Assembly (NCBI GenBank): GCA_049451635.1
Contig: JBMTVT010000061.1
Coordinates: 1 to 12,860, forward strand
Length of the DNA stretch: 12,860 bases
Origin: JBMTVT01 sp049451635
Lineage (GTDB): Bacteria > Bacteroidota > Bacteroidia > Flavobacteriales > Flavobacteriaceae
Reading direction: 5' to 3'
The notes below the pieces were generated by a model. That model had not been told where the DNA came from, made no database searches, and worked only from the letters and a program-made list of their open reading frames with translations. Both the position numbers and the translations under genes were made by a program. Within the stretch, counting starts at the first letter, position 1. Each line of letters opens with the position of its first letter. This document shows positions 1 through 6,771 of this stretch, piece after piece.

Positions 1-561
1 ACTAAAACAGGCGATAAAGGCACTACAGCATTATTTGGAGGCACTCGTGTGCCTAAACACCATATACGTATTGAAAGTTATGGAACAGTTGATGAATTAA
101 ACTCGCATTTGGGTTTAATTCGCGATCAAAACATCCATCAACACTACAAAGATTTAATTATTGAAATTCAAAACAAACTGTTTACCGTTGGAGCCATTCT
201 AGCTACCGACCCTGAAAAGGCTATTTTAAAAAGTGGTAAAGAACGTTTAAATATTGAAAAAATCTCATCTAAGGATATTGAGCTTCTTGAAAAGGAAATG
301 GATACTATGAACGACGCCTTACCACCCATGACACATTTTGTTTTACCTGGTGGGCATCAAACCGTGTCATTCTGTCATATTGCGCGCTGTGTATGCCGTA
401 GAGCCGAACGTTTAGCAACTGCCCTAAACGATTTAGAACCTTTTGAAGCTAATGCTTTAACCTATCTTAACCGTCTTTCTGACTATCTTTTTGTGTTGGC
501 ACGAAAGTTGTCTCATGATTTGCAAGCAAATGAAATTAAGTGGATTCCTGAAAAGCCTTAG
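1..561 (+). CDS. Cob(I)alamin adenosyltransferase, PduO type (5' end cut by window)
   Basis: This enzyme transfers the adenosyl group of ATP to cob(I)alamin to make coenzyme B12, in the cytoplasm and usually as a trimer. The reading frame is open from base 1 and the first visible residues, TKTGDKGTTALFGG, are the family's N-terminal ATP-binding motif. The true start therefore lies only a few codons upstream of the window, and the GTG at 49 is not the start. Further hallmarks are ESYGTVDELNSHLG (about visible residues 25-38), FVLPGGH (about 115-121) and the helix HIARCVCRRAER that carries the conserved Arg residues. The visible 186 residues are close to full family length. The last two codons and the TAG stop (559-561) fall inside the intergenic repeat at 555-616, so the C-terminus may have been reset by that repeat. 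Identification of the family is firm; whether other B12 genes lie upstream cannot be seen. Confidence 0.93.
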   Translation, partial: TKTGDKGTTALFGGTRVPKHHIRIESYGTVDELNSHLGLIRDQNIHQHYKDLIIEIQNKLFTVGAILATDPEKAILKSGKERLNIEKISSKDIELLEKEMDTMNDALPPMTHFVLPGGHQTVSFCHIARCVCRRAERLATALNDLEPFEANALTYLNRLSDYLFVLARKLSHDLQANEIKWIPEKP

Positions 562-616
562 GGACTGAAGCTAGCTAACATGCAGCGCGTAAAGCCCGAC
601 CCGATAGGGGAACGCC
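555..616 (+). repeat. Intergenic palindromic repeat, copy A (partner at 9197-9275)
   Basis: The left end GCCTTAGGGACTGAAG (555-570) matches the left end of the element at 9197-9212 at 13 of 16 positions. The right end AAAGCCCGACCC...AACGCC (591-616) matches 9251-9275. The centre differs between the copies; here it is short and contains a GCTAGC palindrome. The left and right ends are partly complementary (GGG/CCC and a degraded GCSTTA/TAACGC pair), so the transcript can fold back. The element begins inside the adenosyltransferase gene and supplies its stop codon. It may act as a transcription end. The rest of the gap to the promoter at 732 (617-731) shows only AT-rich sequence with no gene. 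Confidence 0.7.
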
Positions 617-731
617 AAAATAAAACCCACAAAAATTGCCCTAATTATTAACAAAGCAATCCTAAATTTAAGGGTTTAAAACACAATAGCATACGTTCTT
701 AAAATTAATGATTAAATATTTCATTTTTTTC

Positions 732-761
732 TTGCTTGTTTAAACTAAAAATTTATTTTTG
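732..761 (+). promoter_or_regulatory. Bacteroidota-type promoter of the DUF2795 gene
   Basis: TTG at 732-734, a 19-base spacer, then TATTTTTG at 754-761 match the TTG-N19-TAnnTTTG form of the flavobacterial primary sigma factor exactly. Transcription would start near 767-769, about 16 bases before the ATG at 784. Because the promoter covers the TTG codon at 736, it rules out that upstream codon as the start of translation. Confidence 0.7.
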
Positions 762-783
762 CAAAAAAATTAACGCTCAAGAA

Positions 784-1005
784 ATGTATTGGACTTTAGA
801 ATTAGCATCTTATTTAAGTGATGCGCCATGGCCTGCAACAAAAGATGAATTAATAGATTACGCTATTAGAACGGGTGCGCCATTGGAAGTTGTTGAAAAT
901 TTACAGTCGATTGAGGACGAAGGCGATTCGTATGATTCGATTGAGGAAATTTGGTCAGATTATCCAACTGATGAAGATTATCTTTGGAATGAAGATGAAT
1001 ATTAA
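784..1005 (+). CDS. Small acidic DUF2795 protein
   Basis: This is a 73-residue protein beginning MYWTLELASYLSDAPWPATK. The core, about residues 7-60, fits the DUF2795 family: a helical domain with the pattern of 'W/F-P-A-T-K-x-E-L-I-D-Y-A-x-x-x-G-A' followed by 'V-V-E-N-L'. The C-terminal third is very acidic (runs such as YPTDEDYLWNEDEY). No membrane segment, signal peptide or cysteine is visible, so a soluble cytoplasmic protein is expected. The function of the family is unknown to me, and the size and charge would suit a binding partner or regulator, but that is only inference. The ATG at 784 is chosen over the upstream TTG at 736 because a strong promoter match covers the latter. It is monocistronic: its own promoter lies upstream and a terminator hairpin directly follows. 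Confidence 0.82.
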   Translation: MYWTLELASYLSDAPWPATKDELIDYAIRTGAPLEVVENLQSIEDEGDSYDSIEEIWSDYPTDEDYLWNEDEY

Positions 1006-1027
1006 TAATATTGCATAAAGAATAGTT

Positions 1028-1055
1028 AAAAAGTCTCGATTTGAGGCTTTTTTTT
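1028..1055 (+). terminator. Rho-independent terminator after the DUF2795 gene
   Basis: AAAGTCTC pairs with GAGGCTTT (one G-T pair) around the loop GATTT, and the stem runs into eight T. It lies 22 bases after the stop codon. Confidence 0.75.
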
Positions 1056-1088
1056 ATGCGAATACTTATATAAAATAATTACATAATG

Positions 1089-1096
1089 TATCTTTG
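1089..1096 (+). promoter_or_regulatory. Probable -7 box of secA
   Basis: TATCTTTG fits TAnnTTTG. No clear TTG lies 19 bases upstream; the nearest candidate is a TTA near 1066. A transcript starting near 1103 would carry a leader of about 76 AT-rich bases before the secA ATG, in which I see no stable structure. Confidence 0.4.
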
Positions 1097-1178
1097 AATA
1101 CTTTTCAAAATAAAAAAAAATAAATCTATAAAAACGCGTTACATATAATCTAAAATCGTAACCATAAAAAATATACAC

Positions 1179-4100
1179 ATGAGTTTTTTAAATTCTGTAC
1201 TTAAGGTATTTGTTGGCGACAAATCAAAACAAGATGTTAAAGCCATAACACCTTTAGTTGATAAAATTAAAACATTTGAAGCTGCTCTTGAAGCTCTATC
1301 GCATGATGAATTAAGAGCTAAAACAGCTAAGTTCAAAGTAATAATTGCTGAAGCCAATAAAGATATTGACAAGCAAATTGCACAACTTTTAGAAGACGCA
1401 GAAAACACCGAAGATATTGACCAACGTGAAGATATTTACGAGCAGGTAGATAGGCTTAAAGATGATGCCTATAAGATTACCGAAGACACATTAAACGATA
1501 TTTTACCCGAGGCTTTCGCAGTGGTTAAAGAAACCGCAAAACGATTTGTAAACAATACATCCATAACCGTTAAAGCCAACGAATTTGACAGAATGCTTTC
1601 AGGTGACAAAGATTATATCACACTCGAAGATGACAAAGCTGTTTGGGCAAACTCTTGGGATGCAGCCGGAAAACCAATTACTTGGGATATGGTACACTAC
1701 GATGTACAGCTTATTGGTGGTATTGCCATGCACCAAGGCAAAATTGCAGAAATGCAAACGGGTGAAGGTAAAACTTTAGTAGCTACATTACCTGTTTACC
1801 TTAATGCTTTAGCTGGTAAAGGTGTGCATTTAGTAACTGTAAACGATTACTTGGCAAAACGTGATAGCGCATGGATGGCTCCTATTTTTGAGTTTCATGG
1901 GTTAAGCATAGATTGTATTGACAATCACCAACCTAATTCGGCCGCCAGACGTAAAGCATATTTAGCTGATATTACCTATGGTACTAACAACGAATTTGGT
2001 TTTGACTACTTACGTGATAATATGGCGCATAATCCAGATGATTTGGTACAACGCCCACACCACTATGCTATTGTAGATGAGGTAGATTCTGTTCTGGTAG
2101 ATGATGCCCGTACGCCTTTAATTATTTCGGGACCAATACCAAAAGGAGATCGCCATGAGTTTAATGAATTAAAACCAAAAGTTGATGATATTGTAGGTGT
2201 TCAACGTAAATATTTAACAGGTGTTTTAGCCGAAGCAAAAAAAATAATTGCCGCTGGCGATACCAAAGAAGGTGGCTTTCAATTATTGCGTGTGTACCGT
2301 GGTATGCCAAAAAACAAAGCACTTATCAAATTTTTATCTGAAGAAGGTGTAAAACAATTGCTTCAAAAAACCGAAAACTTTTACATGCAGGACAACAACC
2401 GTGAAATGCCTAAAGTTGATGCGGAATTGTACTATGTTATTGAAGAAAAAAACAACCAAATTGAATTAACCGATAAAGGAGTTGAATATATATCTGGAAA
2501 AGACGATCCAGACTTTTTCGTTTTACCTGAAATTGGTATTGAAATCGCAAAAATTGAAGAGCAAAAACTTTCCAAGGAAGAAGAAGCCAAACTAAAAGAA
2601 GAACTATTTAAAGATTTTGGAATAAAATCTGAGCGCATACATACATTAAATCAACTTTTAAAAGCCTATGCTTTATTTGAAAAAGACACCCAATATGTGG
2701 TGATGGACAATAAAGTTATGATTGTTGATGAACAAACTGGCCGTATTATGGATGGCCGCCGTTATTCTGACGGATTACACCAAGCCATTGAAGCCAAGGA
2801 AAATGTAAAAATTGAAGATGCTACCCAAACTTTTGCAACCGTAACTCTTCAAAATTACTTTAGAATGTACCGTAAATTGTCTGGTATGACAGGTACCGCT
2901 GTTACGGAAGCTGGCGAGTTCTGGGAAATCTATAAATTAGATGTTGTTGAAATTCCAACCAATCGCCCTATTGCGCGTGATGACAGAGAAGATTTAGTAT
3001 ATAAAACTAAACGTGAAAAATACAATGCTGTTATTGATGAGGTTACTAAACTATCAGAAGCTGGACGTCCTGTTTTAATTGGTACAACCTCGGTTGAAAT
3101 TTCGGAGTTACTTGGCAAAATGTTGAGCATTAGAAGAATACCTCATAACATATTAAATGCGAAGCAACACAAAAAAGAGGCAGAAATTGTAGATCAAGCA
3201 GGTAGAGCTGGACAGGTAACTATTGCAACAAATATGGCTGGTCGTGGTACCGATATTAAGTTAAGTGACGAAGTTAAAAAAGCCGGTGGGTTGGCCATTG
3301 TAGGTACCGAACGTCACGATTCTCGTCGTGTAGACCGCCAGTTACGTGGTCGTGCTGGTCGTCAAGGAGACCCTGGAAGTTCACAATTTTACGTATCGCT
3401 TGAAGATAATTTAATGCGTTTATTTGGTAGCGAGCGTATTGCGAAAATGATGGATAGAATGGGATTAAAAGAAGGTGAAGTTATCCAACATTCCATGATT
3501 TCAAAATCGATTGAACGTGCTCAGAAAAAAGTAGAAGAAAACAACTTTGGAGTTCGTAAGCGATTACTGGAGTATGATGATGTTATGAACGCGCAACGTG
3601 AGGTGGTTTATAAGCGTCGTCGTCATGCCTTACACGGTGAACGTTTGCGTGTGGATTTGGCAAATATGATTTTTGATACTTCGGAAGGTATTACAGAAAC
3701 CAATAAGGAAGCTAACGATTATAAAAACTTCGAGTTTGAATTGATTCGTTATTTCTCAATGAGTTCCCCAATCTCAGAAGCAGATTTTGGAAAATTAACG
3801 GCTCAAGAAATCACCTCCAATATTTATAAATCTGCTTTCGAACATTACAGAGCTAAAATGGAACGTAATGCAGATATCGCTTTTCCAGTGATTAAAAATG
3901 TATACGAAACGCAACGTCATAAATTTAAACGTATTGTTGTGCCTTTTACTGATGGCACAAAGAGCTTAAATGTAGTTACAGATCTTGAAAAAGCTTATGT
4001 AACAAATGGTAAACAGTTAATTACCGATTTTGAAAAAAATATCACTTTAGCCATTATTGATGATGCTTGGAAAACGCATTTGCGTAAAATGGATGAGTTA

Positions 4101-4532
4101 AAACAATCTGTTCAATTAGCTGTTCATGAACAAAAAGACCCATTACTAATTTATAAATTTGAAGCTTTTGAGTTGTTTAAGTCAATGATTGACCAAGTAA
4201 ATAAAGATGTGATTTCATTCTTATTTAAAGGGGAATTACCTCAAGAAACCCAAAACACCATTCAAGAAGCAAGAGTACGCAAACAAGAGAAATTAAACGT
4301 TCAAAAGGATGAAATTCCTAATTTAGATGAACGTTCTGCTCAAAATAGAGCAGCTGGCAACACACAACGCCAACAAGAAGTTATTGAAACCATTGTTCGC
4401 GACAGGCCAAAAATTGGTCGTAACGACCGTGTTACGATTAAACATGTAATTAATGGTGAAAATAAAACTTTAAAATATAAGCAAGCTGAACCTTTAATTG
4501 CCAAAGGAGATTGGGTTTTGGTTGAAGATTAA
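1179..4532 (+). CDS. secA: Preprotein translocase ATPase SecA
   Basis: SecA is the motor ATPase that pushes unfolded preproteins through SecYEG in the inner membrane. Visible motifs are Walker A MQTGEGKT (residues 192-199), Walker B DEVD (300-303) followed by VLVDDARTPLIISG, and the helicase motifs NMAGRGTDI (685-693) and QLRGRAGRQGDPGSS (721-735). The protein has 1117 residues, against about 900 in E. coli. The extra length sits before Walker A (acidic helical stretch about residues 60-115 and a segment about 130-175) and in the preprotein cross-linking region between RTPLIISG (about 311-318) and YALFEKDTQYVV (from 497). Such insertions are usual in Bacteroidota. The tail ends in GDWVLVED and lacks the CxCxSG zinc motif that binds SecB. 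The ATG at 1179 has no Shine-Dalgarno sequence, as is normal in this phylum. Transcribed alone, with a strong palindrome downstream. Confidence 0.98.
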   Translation: MSFLNSVLKVFVGDKSKQDVKAITPLVDKIKTFEAALEALSHDELRAKTAKFKVIIAEANKDIDKQIAQLLEDAENTEDIDQREDIYEQVDRLKDDAYKITEDTLNDILPEAFAVVKETAKRFVNNTSITVKANEFDRMLSGDKDYITLEDDKAVWANSWDAAGKPITWDMVHYDVQLIGGIAMHQGKIAEMQTGEGKTLVATLPVYLNALAGKGVHLVTVNDYLAKRDSAWMAPIFEFHGLSIDCIDNHQPNSAARRKAYLADITYGTNNEFGFDYLRDNMAHNPDDLVQRPHHYAIVDEVDSVLVDDARTPLIISGPIPKGDRHEFNELKPKVDDIVGVQRKYLTGVLAEAKKIIAAGDTKEGGFQLLRVYRGMPKNKALIKFLSEEGVKQLLQKTENFYMQDNNREMPKVDAELYYVIEEKNNQIELTDKGVEYISGKDDPDFFVLPEIGIEIAKIEEQKLSKEEEAKLKEELFKDFGIKSERIHTLNQLLKAYALFEKDTQYVVMDNKVMIVDEQTGRIMDGRRYSDGLHQAIEAKENVKIEDATQTFATVTLQNYFRMYRKLSGMTGTAVTEAGEFWEIYKLDVVEIPTNRPIARDDREDLVYKTKREKYNAVIDEVTKLSEAGRPVLIGTTSVEISELLGKMLSIRRIPHNILNAKQHKKEAEIVDQAGRAGQVTIATNMAGRGTDIKLSDEVKKAGGLAIVGTERHDSRRVDRQLRGRAGRQGDPGSSQFYVSLEDNLMRLFGSERIAKMMDRMGLKEGEVIQHSMISKSIERAQKKVEENNFGVRKRLLEYDDVMNAQREVVYKRRRHALHGERLRVDLANMIFDTSEGITETNKEANDYKNFEFELIRYFSMSSPISEADFGKLTAQEITSNIYKSAFEHYRAKMERNADIAFPVIKNVYETQRHKFKRIVVPFTDGTKSLNVVTDLEKAYVTNGKQLITDFEKNITLAIIDDAWKTHLRKMDELKQSVQLAVHEQKDPLLIYKFEAFELFKSMIDQVNKDVISFLFKGELPQETQNTIQEARVRKQEKLNVQKDEIPNLDERSAQNRAAGNTQRQQEVIETIVRDRPKIGRNDRVTIKHVINGENKTLKYKQAEPLIAKGDWVLVED

Positions 4533-4537
4533 CTTTA

Positions 4538-4625
4538 CGTCATTACGAGGAGAACTTAGCGACGCAGTAATCTTTTATATTTAAAAAAATTGCTACAGCA
4601 AATTTTAAATTTACTTTGCAATGAC
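4538..4625. repeat. Composite inverted repeat after secA (GTCATTnCGAGG type)
   Basis: The left arm begins CGTCATTACGAGGAG and continues to GCAGTAATCT near 4573. The right arm ends GCAATGAC (4618-4625) and contains ATTGCTACAGCAA, which is a decayed reverse complement of the left arm. The two arms therefore form an imperfect inverted repeat of about 88 bp. The left arm resembles, from memory, the widespread intergenic motif of the form GTCATTGCGAGGAG...GACGnAGCAATCT found in several phyla. No coding function. Confidence 0.65.
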
Positions 4626-4627
4626 CA

Positions 4628-4675
4628 AAAACAGTAAAAATCCTGATAGTTAACTATCAGGATTTTTACTGTTTT
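4628..4675. terminator. 48-bp perfect palindrome, probable bidirectional terminator
   Basis: The arms 4628-4651 and 4652-4675 are exact reverse complements over 24 bases, centred on GTTAAC. The right arm contains TTTTT and ends in TTTT, and by symmetry the same holds on the other strand. It would end secA transcription and stop any opposite transcript. It ends 31 bases before the ATG of the broken gluconokinase, so that remnant has little room for a promoter. Confidence 0.75.
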
Positions 4676-4706
4676 AATGTCTTGAATTACCAACTAAAAT
4701 TTTAAA

Positions 4707-5045
4707 ATGATTGTTATAATGGGCGTTAGTGGTTGTGGAAAAACTACCATTGGAAAATTATTATCATAGAAAACGGGATTGCCATTTTATGACACTGATG
4801 ATTTTCATACAAAAGCTAACATTGAAAAAATGAAAAATGGTATACCTCTAGATGATACCGACAGACAACCTTGGCTTGAATCATTATCAAATCATATAAA
4901 AACATGTGAAGCTAATGGCAGTGCTATTTTAGCATGTTCGGCTTTAAATGAAAAATACCGTGAGACTTTAAGTTCTAAAATCAATATTATAAATGGGGTA
5001 TCAATAACCCTTGAAGAAAGTATATATGACTACTCTAAATCTTGA
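4707..5045 (+). pseudogene. gntK: Gluconokinase remnant (internal stop, 3' end lost)
   Basis: The frame opens MIVIMGVSGCGKTTIGKLLS, the P-loop start of gluconokinases, which phosphorylate gluconate to 6-phosphogluconate. An in-frame TAG at 4767-4769 interrupts it, after which the same frame continues TGLPFYDTDDFHTKANIEKM (substrate region), GIPLDDTDRQPWL and ILACSALNEKYR, all family hallmarks. After SKINII the sequence loses the family pattern, keeping only a faint LEESIYD, and stops at 5043-5045 inside the end of rluD. About the last 50 residues, including the usual RxxHFM and SQFxxLE motifs, are absent. A restart at TTG 4779 would lack the P-loop and could not be a kinase. The remnant is therefore non-functional. 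Loss of 3' sequence next to rluD suggests a deletion whose right edge abuts the rluD stop codon. Confidence 0.88.
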
Positions 5046-6073
5046 TGCTTAGAGTAATTTCTCCATTTTTCAATGCATTGTTGCATATCGTCAGGAACGG
5101 GTGTTTCAAACCTTAAAAACTCCCCTGTTTTTGGATGTTCAAAACCCAATGTTTTAGCGTGTAGTGCTTGCCTAGGTAATATTTTAAAACAGTTTTCTAC
5201 AAACTGTTTATATTTTGTAAAGGTTGTTCCTTTTAATATTTTATCGCCACCATAACGCTCATCATTAAAAAGCGTATGACCAATATGTTTCATGTGTACT
5301 CGTATTTGGTGGGTACGACCAGTTTCTAACTTACAAGACACCAATGTTACGTAACCCAAGCGTTCCAAAACTTTGTAATGTGTTACTGCTGGCTTGCCCT
5401 TTTCTGCTTCATCACCAAGAAAAACAGTATTTTGCAAACGGTTTTTAGGATGACGACCAACATTGCCTTCAATAGTTCCTTCATCGTCTTCAACATTCCC
5501 CCAAACAATAGCAACATATTCTCGCTCACTTGTTTTTTCAGCAAATTGCAACGATAAATGTGTCATTGCCTGTTCGGTTTTAGCTACTACTAATAGTCCA
5601 CTCGTATCTTTATCAATCCTGTGTACCAAACCTGGACGTTCACTGGAGTTATTGGGTAAATTATCAAATCTGTATATTAAAGCATTTATAAGGGTACCCG
5701 AATAATTTCCGTGGCCAGGGTGCACTACCATACCAGCAGGTTTATTGACCACCAAAAGTTGGTCGTCTTCATAAACCACATCAATATCAATAGCTTCAGC
5801 AACCAATAAATTTTCGTATGGTGGATGTGTGAATAACACGCGAATACTGTCATTTGGTTTTACCTTATAATTTTGTTTTACGGGTATGCCATTAACAAAA
5901 ATACTTCCGTTTTTAGCAGCCGTTTGAATTTTGTTTCTGGTAGCATTTTCAACAAAATTCATTAAATATTTATCTATACGAAGTGGCTTTTGTCCTTTTT
6001 CAACGGTAAAAGCGTAATGCTCGTATAGATCGCTTTCTTCATCGTCAGGTAATTGTGGGGTATAATCGTCCAT
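5030..6073 (-). CDS. rluD: RluD/RluA-family 23S rRNA pseudouridine synthase
   Basis: The enzyme isomerises specific uridines in 23S rRNA (helix 69 sites for RluD proper) to pseudouridine. An S4 RNA-binding domain occupies about residues 29-80 (LRIDKYLMNF...KNGSIFVNG) after an acidic N-terminal stretch. The catalytic domain follows, with LLVVNKPAGMVVHPG (about 106-120), the active-site motif HRIDKDTSGLLVVAKT (151-166, catalytic Asp154) and ETGRTHQIRVHMKHIGHTL near residue 260. The length of 347 residues is normal. It begins two bases after the stop of the PASTA gene, so the two are surely cotranscribed and probably translationally coupled. The last codons overlap the gluconokinase remnant on the other strand. 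The family is certain; RluD is preferred over RluA or RluC from the S4 domain and length. Confidence 0.93.
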   Translation of the reverse strand: MDDYTPQLPDDEESDLYEHYAFTVEKGQKPLRIDKYLMNFVENATRNKIQTAAKNGSIFVNGIPVKQNYKVKPNDSIRVLFTHPPYENLLVAEAIDIDVVYEDDQLLVVNKPAGMVVHPGHGNYSGTLINALIYRFDNLPNNSSERPGLVHRIDKDTSGLLVVAKTEQAMTHLSLQFAEKTSEREYVAIVWGNVEDDEGTIEGNVGRHPKNRLQNTVFLGDEAEKGKPAVTHYKVLERLGYVTLVSCKLETGRTHQIRVHMKHIGHTLFNDERYGGDKILKGTTFTKYKQFVENCFKILPRQALHAKTLGFEHPKTGEFLRFETPVPDDMQQCIEKWRNYSKHQDLE

Positions 6074-6075
6074 AA

Positions 6076-6633
6076 TTATGGTCTGTTACCATTACCAAGC
6101 ACTAAATCTATAACAGATGTTTTGGGCAATTTATCACCAAATGTAATAGTTTTGCCCTTATGCGAGAGTTTTAAAACCATGTCTTTTCCAAGATTATCAA
6201 CATAGGTAATTTTGCCCACTTTAAAACCTAATGCTTCAAGGGTAGGCTTTACTTGTCGATACGTTTTATCGATTAACCCGTCTGGAACTCTAATTTTTCT
6301 ATACCCTGAAGGATTTAATGTAATGTATACTTTTCTGTCTTCCTTAACTTTAGTACCCGCTATAGGATCTTGCTCGATAACCGAAAATTTAGGGTAATCG
6401 GGATTATAATTAGCTGAATCTTGAATTTGCATAACCAAATTATGATCCTCTAATTCAACTTGAGCAACACTGATTGATTTACCTTTTAAGTCTGGAACCG
6501 TTTCAAAATCACCATGATTGGTAGTAATATTTAACCACTTTAACAATAAAATACACAACACAACTATTGCTGCAATTGCCAATAAAATTTGTTTTAAAAA
6601 TGTTTTACTAGTCAGGAATTTAATGATGATCAT
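6076..6633 (-). CDS. Membrane-anchored PASTA-domain protein
   Basis: This 185-residue protein has a short basic N-terminus, one hydrophobic membrane segment at about residues 14-33 (LKQILLAIAAIVVLCILLL) and then two PASTA-like repeats, about 44-109 (VPDLKGKSISVAQVELEDHN...VYITLNPSG) and 114-180 (RVPDGLIDKTYRQVKPTLEALGF...SVIDLVLGNG). PASTA domains are known to bind peptidoglycan fragments or beta-lactams on Ser/Thr kinases and penicillin-binding proteins. Here no kinase or transpeptidase domain is attached, so the protein is a stand-alone periplasmic PASTA module held in the inner membrane. It is divergent from ddl and in operon with rluD, a neighbourhood I recall as common in Bacteroidota. 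A role in sensing or organising the cell wall is inference. The ATG at 6633 fits a short leader from the promoter box at 6654-6661. Confidence 0.88.
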   Translation of the reverse strand: MIIIKFLTSKTFLKQILLAIAAIVVLCILLLKWLNITTNHGDFETVPDLKGKSISVAQVELEDHNLVMQIQDSANYNPDYPKFSVIEQDPIAGTKVKEDRKVYITLNPSGYRKIRVPDGLIDKTYRQVKPTLEALGFKVGKITYVDNLGKDMVLKLSHKGKTITFGDKLPKTSVIDLVLGNGNRP

Positions 6634-6653
6634 TTAAAGAATTTTCTGTTAGA

Positions 6654-6661
6654 CAAATATA
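6654..6661 (-). promoter_or_regulatory. Probable -7 box of the PASTA-rluD operon
   Basis: Read on the minus strand this is TATATTTG, an exact TAnnTTTG. The start of transcription would fall near 6647, about 14 bases before the ATG at 6633. A TTG at the expected -33 position is not seen, so the box is only moderately supported. Confidence 0.42.
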
Positions 6662-6662
6662 T

Positions 6663-6680
6663 AAAAACAGAACTGTTTTT
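6663..6680. repeat. Small dyad in the ddl / PASTA divergent promoter region
   Basis: AAAAACAG and CTGTTTTT form an 8-bp inverted repeat separated by AA, just upstream of the minus-strand -7 box. The loop is too short for an RNA hairpin, so a protein-binding dyad is possible, but AT-rich DNA gives such dyads by chance. I see no strong promoter match for ddl in the rest of the gap to 6771. Confidence 0.3.
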
Positions 6681-6771
6681 TGTTTTGCTATTTATATGAT
6701 ATTTTAGCTTAACTATTATTAGATACGTTTTATTGTTAATTTTAGATGAATACTAATTTATTTCGGCATCA

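Noticed and set aside
49..561. Adenosyltransferase starting at GTG 49
   Set aside because: The codons before it (TKTGDKGTTALFGG) are the conserved ATP-binding motif, so the gene starts before the window.
4538..4675. CRISPR array after secA
   Set aside because: The palindromes are single and adjacent; there are no regularly spaced direct repeats or spacers.
4767..4769. TAG in the gluconokinase read as a recoded amino acid
   Set aside because: There is no sign of amber recoding, and the gene also lacks its 3' third, so plain inactivation is simpler.
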